NCBI RefSeq assembly: GCF_040939455.1
Contig: NC_134108.1
Location: 38,794,501 to 38,858,500 of the forward strand
Direction: 5' to 3'
Source: Microcebus murinus
Lineage: Eukaryota; Chordata; Mammalia; Primates; Cheirogaleidae
DNA: 64,000 nucleotides
Shown here: positions 23,503-35,899 of the stretch, in pieces
Layout of the letters: each line of letters opens with the position of its first letter
Position numbering within the stretch: the stretch's first letter is position 1
Notes under the pieces: generated by a model
The model's input: only the letters and a program-made list of their open reading frames with translations
Database searches by the model: none
Told to the model about the DNA's origin: nothing
Program-made: the position numbers and the translations under genes

Positions 23503-24335
23503 ATCACCTTATAATAGCATTTAATGAGCATCAGAGTCCTAATTAAAATATATTACTTCTGTTTGGTTTGAAATGTCATAGCTTGTATCAAAACCACTAT
23601 GATGTAAGGGTTTATGCCAGAGCAACCAAAAGCATGACCCAAAGAACAAAATTCTGGAAGAAATCACGGACAGAAAAGAATGGACCACCACAAGCAATGG
23701 ACTCTATATGCATTGTCATTGTGGCCTTGTTGGTAACCAAAGAGAAGTCACTCTAACCCACATGGGTCTCAGTTCTATGAGAAAGTAGTTGACTAGAGGA
23801 TGCTACTTAAAGTTTCTTCAAGCTCTCTAAGCAATTTTATTAGGTGATTGAAAAGAGACAATAGCCAGGCCATAATAGTGAGGGCAGACAGTGCCAGCAG
23901 AGAATCTGTTCAGGACAGAAGTAAAGCACATGTACCACAAGACGAGTCCACATGGGCTTAAGGACTTGGCATGGCACCTCTAAGTGATGAGGAGGAATGT
24001 ACTTCAGTCTTTTCAGTTCTATTTATACACATAAACAGTAACATCTTTAATAGTAACACATCAGAATTCTCATGCAGAATAAGTAAAGGACTATTTGTGA
24101 TTTTGAAGATGATATTCAAAGCAAATGTATATTGTTCTCAGATTTTATTTTAAAATCTGATGTTTAACTGTATCTTTGGCAAAGGGAAAATTGTGAATAA
24201 CATGGTGTGCAGCTGTGTATGGAAAAACTAAAAATGGAACTGTAATTGGGCCTTAAATTAGAAACACATCTGAGTTTTGTTAACCATTCAAGAGTGATAT
24301 TAATTTGTTTTTTCACCCTTTAACTGTGTATATAT
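23503..24335. other. Unrecognised spacer
   Basis: No repeat, coding region or RNA gene recognised. Confidence 0.5.
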
Positions 24336-24339
24336 GTGT

Positions 24340-24428
24340 CAGAGAGATGAGAGGGAGAGGAAATGGAGAGAAATAGGGAAAGAAGGTGGAGGGGGAGTAA
24401 AGATGGAGGAGAGAGAGAGAAAATATGA
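24340..24428. repeat. Purine-rich low-complexity tract
   Basis: Almost all A and G: GAGAGATGAGAGGGAGAGG, GGTGGAGGGGGAG and GGAGAGAGAGAGAAAAT. Confidence 0.85.
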
Positions 24429-24429
24429 C

Positions 24430-25370
24430 AACTACACGTGGATATCATGACCCCAGTGCTGATGCAGAGCTAAAAGGTGAGAGTGCTGCTGAAGCAGACT
24501 GTACCAGCAGAGAAGAGGGCTATTATTGGGAATAAACTGTGGTCTATCAACCAAGGACCAAAGAGGTGTCTTTCCTTTGAGTAAGATGTGGGCCACAGAA
24601 GAGAAAGGTAGTGTGGAACTGCTATAGATCCTGCACAGAGGGCTATCTGGAGTGGTGAAGAGGCCCCAAGAGAAGGTTGCTGAAGTGCACCAGCAGATGC
24701 CCAGGGGACTAGGAAGAAGTTGGAAACTATGAGACGAATTGTATCAGCCTAAGTCAAGTGAACTGTAGGAAGCCATGTCCAGTATTGAGAGAAGTTCCCT
24801 AAAGAACCCACAAATCACCCATCAGAAGGAGGGTCAGGCTTAAACATTGCCAAGCTTGGCAAGTGCCAAGTCAGGATAACTTAGTCACACAGAATCTTTG
24901 CTGATTCTTGACATGTCTCTCCTGCTGTCTTCCTCCACCACTACCCATGGGGTGCTAGAGGCATGGAAACCACAGTTAGCCAGTCATGGCAGGAAGAGAG
25001 AAAACACAGGAAGGGAGATAGCCTTCCCCTTAGCACCAGACCAGAGCTGGGGGGTAGGAGAAGTTTTAACTTTGTATGAAGTTTTTAATTATCACACTGA
25101 CTATACATATTATATACTAAACTGGGCTTTTTCTAAACCCAAATGACTGAAAGACATTTTATTATCTGATAGTGAGCAGAAATTATGAGTTTTCCCTAGA
25201 TTTTATCCAATAACAGAAGAAGTTCTAGAGCTCTACTAAATAGTATTATATGAGCAGTTGTGGATAGAAAATACTGTTATGATTGCAACCTATAAATCCT
25301 GCACTTTCAATGTTTTTGTGTACTTTTCTCACTCAAATAAACTTCATGAAAGTTCTCACAGGTCATTCCA
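24430..25370. other. Unrecognised spacer
   Basis: About 940 bases. The 82-codon open frame at 24898-25146 has no domain and I do not treat it as a gene. Confidence 0.5.
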
Positions 25371-25374
25371 TGTA

Positions 25375-25805
25375 AGTCCAATTCATTCATTCATATGGTT
25401 TTAACTCATCATAAATCTATTTGATCTGTTGATAGGTACATTATTTTCCCCCATCAGGTTTTATTTGCTTCTTTGCTCCTATGAGAAACAATTTTTATAA
25501 TAAACATGCAGCAATTAACACTCATGTACACATATTTGAAAATACTGATGCTTTTTCTTTCTATGAGATAGTCCCAATAGTGAAATTTATGAGTTGAATG
25601 GCTTCTATCCATACATATGTCCATGAATCCTGAAACACTTCACATTTCTTCCAGTAATGAATAAGAGTAATTTTTCACCATGTCTCAGTCAATAGTATGG
25701 GTTCAAACTCTTTTCAATTTTTCCAGTTTAATGGGTACAAAGTGGTAATCACTATTACATTGATTTTTTGTATTTCTTTGAAGAGCAGTGAATTTAAGAA
25801 TTCCA
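25375..25805 (-). mobile_element. Decayed L1 ORF2 3' fragment
   Basis: Reverse of the L1 ORF2 end: TTTTATAATAAACATGCAGCAATTAACACTC, CCCAATAGTGAAATTTATGAG, AGTTTAATGGGTACAAAGTGGTAATCACTATTACATTGATTTTT. This is the familiar order of old minus-strand L1. Confidence 0.75.
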
Positions 25806-26335
25806 TATTTATGTACAACACAAACTCTTACAATGGAAAAGGCTTCTAAAAAGGTACACTAAAATGTTTACCTAGACTTTATAAACTTTAGACCAAAAGA
25901 AGTTTGGTTGACTTGCCAGGATCACACATTTCCTTATTGGCAAACTGGAATTAAACATTCCAATTGTGGTTTCTTATCTTTTAAGACAATGCTCCTTCAA
26001 TCACAAAGCCACTCTTTTGCAGGGAAATATTTGATTATTGAATAAACATAAGGTATAAATAATAAGCACAATGAGTTTGAAGAAGGCAGAGAGGGGGCAC
26101 TATGAGCTATAATAAGCAGAGAATACAGAGAGTAAATGTTTGGAAGGGGTAAAAAGAAGCAGTTATTTGAGAGATAGTAAATCAAGGAGTATGGCATGAA
26201 TAGAAGTTTCCTTAATGGGAATACCAAAAGATCATAAGATCATAAAGATAGGCTAAAAATAGATTTTATTCTCAATATCAGGTTAAGGTATTTGTACTTC
26301 ATATTATTACATAAACAAATACGAAGTATTTTTGG
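25805..26335. other. Unrecognised spacer
   Basis: No feature recognised. The minus-strand open frame at 25997-26227 has no domain. Confidence 0.45.
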
Positions 26336-26385
26336 TAGAAACATAGAAAAGTGAGCAATGTAGAAACATAGAAAAGTGAGCAATG
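26336..26385. repeat. Exact 2 x 25-bp tandem duplication
   Basis: The 25-base unit, which opens TAGAAACATAGAAAAGTGAG and closes CAATG, occurs twice head to tail with no mismatch. It is a recent local duplication with no family match. Confidence 0.97.
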
Positions 26386-27525
26386 CCTAAAGTAATAGGG
26401 AATAGTAGATAAAGTAATATGGAATACATATATAGAATAGGTTTTTAAAAATAAAAATTTAAATAATATATTCTTTCCTTATAAAAAGTTGTTTTTTAGT
26501 TCCTGATATTTAAGTGTTATAATACAAATATACATATGTAAATGCATATGCTCTCCATCTTTCAAAAGAATTACATGACCACAAAAGGTGCAATGGATAA
26601 AAAGCCAGATATTTTACCCCTAGCAAGGCTAATCAAACCTTTTTTGTTTTCATATGAGCTGCACTACATGGGCAGAAAACAGCAGCTGTGAAGGACCAAT
26701 TTCTTAGCCATTCACCCTATTTAAACAGCTGCACAGGTCATATGTTTATACAGTTCAACTTGAAAAAAATTTTCCTTTTAAAAAAATAATTTTTGATGGA
26801 AAAGAATATATATTAAACATTGGTATATAAATAACACAGTACAGTTAGCATTTGCTATGGTACTAAATAATCTACAAGATAAGAGACAAGTTTTATCTGT
26901 TTATAAAATGTCTTTAAAAGAATTACATTCACTCAGTACTTAAGCAATATTTGGAAAGATGTTGTTGGACATTAGGTAACCTCAAAAAAACCAATGAGGT
27001 CATAATCCCTCAGTGAGTTTATGTTTTATGATAACAAACAGGAAGTTGATTGCCTAAAAGAATTATTCACACACAAAATCTGACTGCTTCCTTCAGTATG
27101 TGGACAATTCCATATAGAAAAAACTCAAATATACATTTTTAAAGATTTATTAAAAATATTATAAAGTATTATGCATGTTAAAATGAATACAATATGATGT
27201 AGAACAAAACACAGATAACCTCCCTAAATCTCATATAGAATTCTAAAAGAATGCTCTAAAGGAGGGAAAGAAAAGTAAAAGAAACAAAAAGTCAGACTTG
27301 GAAAAATAAAGATTGAGGAGTCTAGAAATTGTGAAATTGTGACAGAAAGCATGGAGTGAACCTGCAATAATAGAATGGAACATCTGAAGATATTTAAACT
27401 ATGAAACACAAATAAAAATAAGTTCTGTTTCAATGGAGTGTGGCCAACATAAGGAATTGTCATCCTTTAGAAATACTTCGGGAAATAATCTCAGAAAGCA
27501 ATTTGAATTCACACATGAGAAATAT
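26386..27525. other. Unrecognised AT-rich spacer
   Basis: About 1.1 kb with no feature that I can support. Confidence 0.5.
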
Positions 27526-27529
27526 ATAA

Positions 27530-27622
27530 TTTAATTTCAAATTCACAAATGTTGTTATATACCTAGTATGTGCCAAAGGTTTTGATATATGTTAGATTGT
27601 CAAGATTAAGAAACAAAGTATC
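27530..27622 (-). mobile_element. Possible L2/MIR tail
   Basis: CACAAATGTTGTTATATACCTAGTATGTGCCAAAGG resembles the reversed L2 or MIR 3' end (AAATATTTATTGAGCACCTACTATGTGCCAGG). Confidence 0.45.
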
Positions 27623-27627
27623 TCGTT

Positions 27628-28047
27628 CCATTTTCTGAGGCTATAACAGAACACTACAGATTGGGTAATTTACAAAAAAATAATTTAAAAAAAAAGATTT
27701 ATTTGGCTTACGGTTCTGGAGACTGAAGTTTAAGACTGAGGGACTGACCTGGTGAGGGCCTTCTTTCTGGGTGAAAGCATGATGGAAGGTATCACATGAT
27801 GAGAGAACATGAGAGAGCATGAGAGAGAGAGAGAGAGATTATCAGGCTGAACTCAACATTTTATCAGGAGCCAACTCCCAAGATAATGAATCCACTCCAA
27901 AAATAACAGCATTACTATCTAGTCATGAAGTAGAGACCTCATGACCTAATTGCCTCTTAACAGTTCCAACTCTCCACACTGTCACAATGGTAATTACATT
28001 TCAATAAGAGTTTTGGAGGGGACATTTAAATGATAACATATGATCTT
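27628..28047 (-). mobile_element. MST-type MaLR LTR
   Basis: Near full-length MST LTR in reverse: TTTTCTGAGGCTATAACAGAACACTACAGA, GGTAATTTACAAA, GATTTATTTGGCTTACGGTTCTGGAG, CTGGTGAGGGCCTTC, ATCACATGATGAGAGAACATGAGAGAG, AGGAGCCAACTCCCAAGATAA, CTCATGACCTAATTGCCTCTTAA and a GGAGGGGACATTTAAATGATAACATA end. Solo LTR, no internal genes. Confidence 0.93.
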
Positions 28048-28360
28048 TACTTTTAGATGTCTCAAAGTTTATAACATAGGTAGATGTTTGAGTATATTGC
28101 TTATTAATAACAACACTTGCTGTTGAAACATCATCTTTGTCACTGGCAGAGATAAAATATTGAGATAGATGTAAGTTTCTCAGTATAGTTTTTTGTACTA
28201 TTTTATTAGACTAAATGAGGTCAATGTTTTTCTCATTATGACATTTTGAAAGTATATTTTATGTTTTCAGAAAAGGCATGCTTTCTTTCTTCCCCCTGCA
28301 AATAGGAATGACAGTTCTTATCTGCACTACTTATTTAATATTAATACTTATCATCTGATG
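28047..28360. other. Unrecognised spacer
   Basis: No feature recognised. Confidence 0.45.
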
Positions 28361-28364
28361 TCTT

Positions 28365-28445
28365 TCATTCAGTCATTAGACAAGTGTTTGGAGCATATAT
28401 TATATCTCCAGCACTATGCTGAGAACTTTTTTATATTGCTGGTCA
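28365..28445 (-). mobile_element. Possible L2 tail fragment
   Basis: CATTCAGTCATTAGACAAGTGTTTGGAGCATATATTATATCTCCAGCACTATGCTG resembles the reversed L2 3' end. Confidence 0.5.
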
Positions 28446-28544
28446 AACCCCTAACTAAATTTTAAACTCTGTCAGATCAAAGAAATATATATATATAATG
28501 ATCCATTAGTCCTACATATATAGGCTCTCTTCAAGTATAATATA

Positions 28545-28752
28545 ACATCTGGAATCAAACTACCGTGGTTCAAATATTCTGGGTCCATACTCATTAGATG
28601 TGTGATTTTGAGCAAGTTATTTGACTTGTGCCTAATTTTTCTAATATGCCAAAGTAGGATAATAAAGTACATCCCCTATAGGTTTATAATAACAGATGAT
28701 GTGTGGCATGGTGTTTGGTACATAATTGGTGTTTATAAATGTCAGGTATTAA
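28545..28752 (+). mobile_element. MIR SINE
   Basis: CATCTGGAATCAAACTACCGTGGTTCAAAT, TAGATGTGTGATTTTGAGCAAGTTATTTGACTTG, AGTAGGATAATAAAGTACATCCCC and TGGTACATAATTGGTGTTTATAAATG follow MIR. Confidence 0.9.
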
Positions 28753-28754
28753 TA

Positions 28755-30230
28755 GAAAAGTAGGAAAATAGTTTTAAAAGTTTTTAAGCTAGCATAGGCT
28801 CTTAAATTCAGAGTACTATAGAAATGAAGGTATCCTGAAAACTCCAGTGATCAAAGGAATTTTAGGAAAAAATGAGTGAATCATTTAGCCTTTCTTAAAC
28901 TTATTTGTAAAGATTTTTTAAATTAATAAAATGCTCTCTAAAGTCCATTCAAATGTTACTATTTTTTTGAGTTTTTCACTGAAGCAAGGTACTCACATAG
29001 TACTACAGCCTCCAATCATGAAATATAGCATCAGTCTGACATACAGAGTATGAAAGGTATATGATTATGAACTCTTAACTCTTTAAGCACCTGTTTCTTT
29101 TGGGCACCATTGCCCACCTCACTAAGATGACAGGACATGGTTACGTAAAACTTAAGCAAGAATTAGATATCACCAAAAACTAAGGTATTTATTACTGAAG
29201 GTAAAATATTAAATTACTAGAAAAGAAATAGGTAACCCTCCCACTAACAAAGCGATTTTACTTATTTGAGACACAGGTGCTATGCCATGCTTTCATCATA
29301 GTGATTCAGGAAAAAGTGACTGCCAAACATCTCAAAACCTTTAAAAAAAAATGAAATCAAAACTCTGGGGAAGGCAGATATTGGCTGGTGCCTGTCCTTC
29401 TCTCTTTTCCCTTCACATCCAGCCATAAATCACATATATCACAAGCTTTAATTTTCAAATGCTTAAACCTTTTAACATTTTACTATATTATAATTTCTTT
29501 AACATTTTACTATGTTTATAAAATTTCTTAAACTTCTATCATCTGTAGGAGTCTTTTCCCCCCAAAATCTGTTTGAGTCATTTGTGCAAAATAAACCTTG
29601 ATTGCCTCACAAATAGTAAAGGACAATAATAGTGTTATCTGGATCTCATTTTAACTGCTCTGCTCAGCTTAATTGCAACAAATTCCATCATCCTTTCCAA
29701 TTTGATTGTCTCTATCAAGTATTTTTGAATCTCAATCTGTGCCTTGGAGGGAAACCTTGCTTATCGGCCTCCACGCAATTACCAGCAGCCATCCATGAAG
29801 CACAGCATGTATTGTGCAAATATTTGGACTGATCATTTATTGTGCCAGGAACTTTAAAAATGGTCTTGCTTCACACATGATTTGTTCTCTAAAAATATCG
29901 ACAGACACTATTAACTTGACAAGAGAGGAAAAGAAAAAAAAAAAAAATTAGATGCGGGTGGGTAAAAGGGAGTGGTGCTTAGTGTTTGAAAGGCAATTGT
30001 GGACCATAACTATTTACAGGAAAATAGAAAGGGTCATAAACAATGGAAATGTCATAATTCAACACTAAAAGAAATAAAGAAACATGAATAAATAAGCAGG
30101 AAGGATCTGTGATGATTCCTCTGTTCTGGACATTATTTTTGTTTCCCTTTCTTCAAAGCTTTTTCCAAACAAAAGAAGTAATTTCAGTGAGAATCAAAGA
30201 AATGAAGCAGGTTAGTTTAACCTTTCTATT
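28755..30230. other. 1.5-kb unrecognised stretch
   Basis: Contains a repeated TTTAACATTTTACTAT (near 29470 and 29498) and a poly(A) run at 29935-29947. The open frame at 29632-29832 has no recognisable domain. Nothing else that I can support. Confidence 0.5.
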
Positions 30231-30234
30231 GACA

Positions 30235-30380
30235 ACCCGTGAAAAGAGGCATGAATTAGGAGTGAGACTTTGAGTGAGCTACTCCTCCTCTTTCGCCTCA
30301 GTTTTCTCAACTACAGAAGGCGTGTTTTGACTACACAGTGGCCATTGTCTCCGCCAGCTCTAATTTCGAGGATCTGTATA
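30235..30380 (+). mobile_element. Possible MIR fragment
   Basis: GAGTGAGACTTTGAGTGAGCTACTCCTCCTCTTTCGCCTCAGTTTTCTCAACTACAGAAGG fits the MIR core with changes. Confidence 0.5.
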
Positions 30381-31480
30381 TGCACGGCTGATTTGGCTGT
30401 CATGAGAACTTAGTCATCCAAACAACAAATTAAATTAGCTATAGCAATTTCTAAATCAGCAAAGCAATTATTTTGGCTTTTTTCTTTTTAACTGACTTGG
30501 CTTTTCTATCAGTTGAAGAGAATATACATGTAAAGAACTGGAAACAGGTGCAGCCTGAGAGATGTGGGTTAAAAAAAATTCCTGAGAAAACTGAACAATA
30601 ATAAATGAAATGGGTACATGATGATAGAGTAGCATGCTGGTATTCCGTGTTTGAAATATAACTTTAAAGACATCAATGTTTACATGAAAGAGAATCTATC
30701 ATAAACAAGAATTGCCACAAGTAAATGATTACAAAGATCATTTTTTTTTCTCTTTAACAAAGCAATTTCCAAATAGTCTACCAAAAATATATCTCTGAGA
30801 GTGAAAGGAAAGAAACTAGGGGAATTATGCAGAAAATTAAAACCTAATAAAAAGTCAAAAAATATTTGTTGAATGAATGAATATTAGGTCTATCTGCTGT
30901 TACAATGAAATAGGGTTTTGCTCTTGGTCTGAGCATGTCCCTATACAAAGATAGAATCCTTGGGGTTATCACAGATGCTTTTTCATCCTGAATGCCTCCT
31001 CAGTCTCATGATTCATCAGGAATCAATAAATCAATTAACAAAAAATACATTTTGAGTCCATACTACTCACCCACTGCTACCTTGCTTCAAATAAAGACCT
31101 CTTTGATGAAGCCTCATTCCTATGCTATCAGCCTCGGACTGCTTAGCTTCTACCACATGAAGAAATGTTTATGTACCACCAATCAATCCCCAAACCCCAC
31201 TTGTCCAGAAAAATAGGACAAAAGGAAATGGTTGACTTAAAGTCACTTTCATTGATTCTTTATAATTCAATAATCAAATAGGGTTGTGAATGAGACAAGT
31301 ATCAGAACTTTATTTGGTTAGATTAAATTGTGGTTTATTAATCAACAGACAAGACACTGGCACTGATCAAGGGACCAAGAAGCTCATAAGCTATGAACTT
31401 ATAGAAACTATGAATACATAAAAAGTTAGGAAAAATATAAGGTAGCAAGTCAAGTGTAATCAATAATTACTTGGTTAATA
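30380..31480. other. Unrecognised 1.1-kb spacer
   Basis: Only a short L2/MIR-like AAATATTTGTTGAATGAATGAAT at 30865-30887 stands out. No gene recognised; the 74-codon frame at 30992-31216 has no domain. Confidence 0.5.
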
Positions 31481-31481
31481 A

Positions 31482-31482
<1 letters not shown>

Positions 31483-31527
<45 letters not shown>
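31483..31527. repeat. (CA)n microsatellite, about 22 units
   Basis: An uninterrupted AC/CA run of about 44 bases. It creates a Thr-His repeat in an open frame (31471-31653) that is not a gene. Long perfect CA runs are usually length-variable. Confidence 0.99.
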
Positions 31528-31529
<2 letters not shown>

Positions 31530-31980
31530 CACCTACCTAATTGATTCTATGAACTATAACAAGTTGCTATTTTGTTTCTTTGAGGAGAATAGTCTTAATT
31601 TAGGCCTCGAAGAACTGGCAGAAAAACAATCAGGGAAAAATGAATTTATATAAATAGACTGACATTATTAAAAATTCTAACGTAGATATGTTGACTATAA
31701 AATGTAGACTATTTAAGATGGTGGCACATTGTGAGGGAGGTAGGTAGAATTTGGCAAGATTGTTGTGAAAAGCAAATTGGAGTTAGGATCAGATATATGA
31801 ATCCCTCCCTGAGTTGACTAGAAAAAAACCTTTTAAAATTAATATTAACAGATTATTTAACAGAAGTAAATAATTCTATTATTGTGAATAACTGACAATA
31901 CATAAATGGACATAAGCTATAACAAACACATATCCAGATGATAAATATCATAACAGATGAAAGGATATAACGAAAGACCC
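31530..31980. other. Unrecognised AT-rich spacer
   Basis: No feature recognised. Confidence 0.45.
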
Positions 31981-31984
31981 TATA

Positions 31985-32125
31985 GATCAATAAGCAGGAG
32001 GTCTGGATCCAGCTTTGACATTGTCACCAACTGACTGAATAACTTTAGTTATTTTTCAATGACCACTTCCCAACTCTTAGAGTTGTGTCCTGTTTATAAA
32101 AGGTTGATATTGGAATAAATGACTA
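31985..32125 (+). mobile_element. Possible MIR fragment
   Basis: AGCAGGAGGTCTGGATCCAGCTTTGACATTGTCACCAACTGACTGAATAACTTTAG resembles a diverged MIR 5' half. Confidence 0.5.
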
Positions 32126-32655
32126 CTAAGGCTAAAAGCTTATCTTCTCTCAAAATCTGATAATCTTATTCTAGGACCATCTTTGTAACTTTTCATTACT
32201 AAATTAATAATTAAATGCAGATAGTAACTAGTTAGCAATATAATTTTCTTATAACAGAAGAAGCAATATGATTTTATCTCATGACATCTATCTCATAATG
32301 AACAATAAGGTAGAAACCAGCAATGGTAATAGTTGAAATAATGTTTTTGGATTTTTTTTTTACTCATCCAAAGAGTAAAGGGAAGGCAACTCTCTGAGCC
32401 TGAAAAGGGCAGTCGTGTTCTTTGATATCTATTTTTTTTAAAAAAACCCACAGCTACATCATACCATTTTCTCTTAAGTTTAGAGAGAAGAAAATGCTAT
32501 CCATTCTAACCACTTCTATAAACATTGCATTGGAGGTACCAGCCAAAACCTTAAGGCAAGACAAAGGTGTAAAAGGGAGGAGGGAAGAAAGGGAAGAGTT
32601 AAAGTGAGCTTTATTCACAGACGTTTTTTTAAAAAAAAACACGAAAAGAATCTAC
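32125..32655. other. Unrecognised AT-rich spacer
   Basis: Contains T/A-rich runs near 32348 and 32430-32447. Opposite-strand open frames at 32.4-32.6 kb overlap and show no domain. Confidence 0.45.
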
Positions 32656-32659
32656 AAAA

Positions 32660-33560
32660 TTTTCAAAATTTGTAAGTTAATTTAGCAAGGTAACAACATA
32701 TAAGATTAATATATCAAACTATATACTAGGAGCAAGCAATTAGAAAAATTTAATTTGAAAGATTGTTTGCAATACAATATACACAAAATTATTTATAACA
32801 TATCCTTAGGTTAAAAAAAAAAGATATGCAAGAACGTTACAATAAAAATACATAACATGCTGAAATAAATTTAAAAGGGCTTAAGTGAATGAGAATATAT
32901 CATGTTAATGGATCAGGAGGCTCAATATTGCTGTGACTTGTCCACAAATTTATCTATAGCTTCTATACAATCTGTATAAAATCCCAATGAGCCTTTATTA
33001 TTTTTTTTGTAGAAAATGAGAAGTAAATTCTAAAGTTAACTTGGAATTCTTTCTTTTTAGCAAAAGAGCTAAAATAGCCAAAAATATCTTGAAAAAGAAG
33101 AGCAAAGTGGAGGATTCACACTATCTGATTTCAAGCCAAATTCTAAAGCTACAGTAATCGAAATGGTCTAGTATTAAAAAATGATAGAAAGCTGGGTGTA
33201 GTGGCTCACACCTGTAATCCCAGCGACACAGGATGCTGAGACAGGAGGATCGCTTGAGCACCGAAGTTCAAGTCTGTTATTAGTTACAATTGTGCCACTG
33301 TACTCTCACCTAGGTGACTCAGAGAGATCCAACTCTAAATAATGAATTAATTAATGATAGGAAAATAAATCAGTAGAATAGAATGGGGTCCAGAAAGAGA
33401 CCCACACATTTGTGGTCAATTGACCTTTGATATAAAGGTGACAGTAATTGAAGGATGAAAGGAAAGTTGGTTTAATAAATGGTATGGGATGACTGGATAT
33501 ATTTGAGGAGGGAAAAAACTTTGCATCTGAACACTGACATTGCCATATTGGGCTATGAAC
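32660..33560 (+). mobile_element. Old L1 ORF2 fragment, split by a SINE
   Basis: L1 ORF2 wording in plus orientation: TATAAAATCCCAATGAGC, AAAGAGCTAAAATAGCCAAA, TTCACACTATCTGATTTCAAG, then after the SINE CAGTAGAATAGAATGGGGTCC, GGTCAATTGACCTTTGATA and TTTAATAAATGGTATGGGATGACTGG. Frame broken many times. Confidence 0.88.
33191..33345 (+). mobile_element. Single-arm Alu-like (7SL) SINE
   Basis: Only one 7SL-type arm is present: GCTGGGTGTAGTGGCTCACACCTGTAATCCC, AGGAGGATCGCTTGAG, then GTGCCACTGTACTCTCACC. AATGATAGAAA precedes it and AATGATAGGAAA follows it, a target-site duplication with one change. It lies within the L1 fragment 32660-33560. It may be a free monomer (FLAM/FRAM type) or a truncated Alu. 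Confidence 0.85.
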
Positions 33561-34215
33561 AATGATCTGAAATGTTCTTGTCTACAAGAAGCGGAAAGGA
33601 AACTGAGTTACTGAGTTCACTACTACCTCCCTGATCCCCACTTCTTATGCTACTTCCTTGCATTGTCAGGACATTAAAAGTAACTAGCAAAGAAAAAATC
33701 AATAAACATCTGCCATATATTATAGAATAAATATCGTGGTATATGTTTGCAAAAAGGTGAATTTTTTCACATCTAATAGGAAAGGGACTGATCATATTAA
33801 GTACTTGGAGAAAGAGAATACAAACAGCATTATAAGACATTAGAGTGTATTTGATAGATGGAAATTGTGGGTTTCTAACATTTGTTGGATTGGTAATTTT
33901 AAAAACTGCTCATAGGTTATAATCTAGAGTCTGACTTTATCATCTTGCAAGCCAAATTCATCCACCATTAGCAGAAAAAAGTTTGAAATGTTTGCTGTCA
34001 AATATCGACTTCATTGCTCTCAATACCAGAAACATTATATTTAAATTCTCACTAACTTGGGCTAAATGCATTATAAAACTTGATGTCTGCACAAACTGTT
34101 GTCATAATATAGACCTGTTTAAAATTAAATAATTCAACTAGGCTTGTTCTCTTCACAATTAATACTAGAAGTTCTTGTCACTAGAAATTTTTCTAATACT
34201 TATAAAAAACAGTGA
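33560..34215. other. Unrecognised spacer
   Basis: The minus-strand 95-codon open frame at 33553-33840 has no domain. No repeat recognised. Confidence 0.45.
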
Positions 34216-34224
34216 CAATCAAAT

Positions 34225-34285
34225 TTAATAGGCAGTAGAGTTCCTAGGCACTCAATAAATATGTATTGATGAATAAATGTTCGAG
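34225..34285 (+). mobile_element. Possible L2/MIR 3' tail
   Basis: GGCAGTAGAGTTCCTAGGCACTCAATAAATATGTATTGATGAATAAATG matches the common tail GTAGGTGCTCAATAAATATTTGTTGAATGAATG. Confidence 0.65.
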
Positions 34286-34309
34286 TAAATGAATTTAATA
34301 AAAGAACAC

Positions 34310-34490
34310 TAGGCAAAGAGCCAGAAGAGTAAGTTCTACTGAAAATCACATCATCTCTTAGCAATTTTATTTCTAATAAAATAAGGACATGTATAAAATA
34401 AGGACAATTATACTTGCCTGTCTCACTAGGCTGCTACAAAAATCAGAAGAAATACTAGATGGGAAAGCAATCTGAAAAAGAGATGGAAAT
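34310..34490 (+). mobile_element. MIR SINE, diverged
   Basis: CAAAGAGCCAGAAGAGTAAG, CATCATCTCTTAGCAATTTT, ATAAAATAAGGACAATTATACTTGCCTGTCTCACTAGG. The AAAATAAGGACA(T/A) unit is repeated. Weak but ordered. Confidence 0.6.
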
Positions 34491-35890
34491 ACAAACTAAA
34501 CTTTTTGAGGCTAATAGGAAAAAGCCTTGTTTTGACTACTGACAAACAGCTAATAGTAACTTTATTTAGTTAAAACATCAAGAAGTCCAGAGGAAACTGG
34601 TGCTTGCAAAAAGTGTCCACTTTGTAGAACTGAATGAATATACCTCTGGAATGTAAGCTTCACACAAGATCTTTATCATCAACTGGACAAAGGAATGACA
34701 ATAGTTAAACCTTAATTTCTTAGATTTTATTGCACTAACGTAAATGGGATTGTTTTCTGCGTCTGGGGAAGGAAGGGCTGCTGCAAGAAATATGTTTTAC
34801 CCAAATGGTGGAGTGATCCTTGGTGTTTTTATCCAAACAAACAAAAAACCCAAAGCAAATGTGAAAGGAAACCAAAGAAAATAGCTCCTCTATTATCTTT
34901 ATTTTAGGGCAAGCTGTTTGGAAGCAAGTCCCTGCATTTTGGCTCAGGCCTGATGGTATCACCCACTGAGCTTACCAGAATGGGAAATGCTAAAGTTTGC
35001 ATTCTAAATATCCACATTTGTTTTTTCTTTATATTACCAATGAATGATCCCTAACCTAGACTGCAATTTGATAGTAAAATGGATGGAAATGAGCCTAGTT
35101 AATAAAATAGGTTGATACTGATATAGGGACTAATACACATATATTTATTTTAATGTTTCCAAATGTTGGATATTCTTAAAGGAAAACTTCTAATATCTTT
35201 TAGATATTAAATTACTAAATATTTTCTGGAACAAACAGAATGGTAGTGTTACTCAGCTGTCTAGGGAGAAGCATCCCCAGTACAGGAATTGAGATTATTT
35301 TTCCACAGAGTCATATGTATCCCTTCATTTGGCAGAAGAATTTAACCCATGGACTGACTCACCAATTCCTGTCTTAAGTAGAATTACTATAAAACTTTCT
35401 TTCCTTTGATATCCACACAAATTCTGCACTGACCATATTAACTTGTGTTTTATCTGCCGATCTCTCCACTACACCATATGTAATAAGGACAGCGCCTGAG
35501 AGGTAGGTGCACAACAGAGATGAATGAATGAATAAAAAAAATTTTTTTTAATCTTAAAACAAATATTCTAAAGTTCTTTTTTTTTTTTTCCAGGTTGCAT
35601 GTAGTCTGGAGTGAGTCTAACTTTTCATTGTTAATTTTGTGGATGATCTTTCCCAGCATTACTTATCTTCGTGTATCTTGCATTTTTGGTTTGGAAACAC
35701 ATGTAACATGGGAGGTTCTTTGTCGTTTTTGCTTCTGTCTTTACATTTCTCTCCATTTATGTCTATCTGTAGCTTTTAAAGTATCCTCCAAAAGCTCAGA
35801 GAAGTTTTTGTTGTGTTTATTTCTTAGATTATTTTCTTCTTTTCTAATTTACCACTGCTGAAACACAAGAAACTTATTGAATTTCATATA
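34490..35890. other. Unrecognised 1.4-kb stretch
   Basis: Nothing recognised to about 35570. A T-run follows at 35579-35590, then T-rich sequence that could be the start of the L1 remnant below. The open frame at 35595-35861 follows a TTTTTTCCAGG string resembling a splice acceptor but has no domain. Confidence 0.4.
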
Positions 35891-35899
35891 TGTATGGAT

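Noticed and set aside
31471..31653. Frame with a Thr-His repeat
   Set aside because: Comes from the CA microsatellite.
35579..35861. T-run plus CCAGG followed by an 88-codon frame, resembling a splice acceptor and exon
   Set aside because: No domain, no matching donor and T-rich L1-like surroundings; more likely decayed L1.
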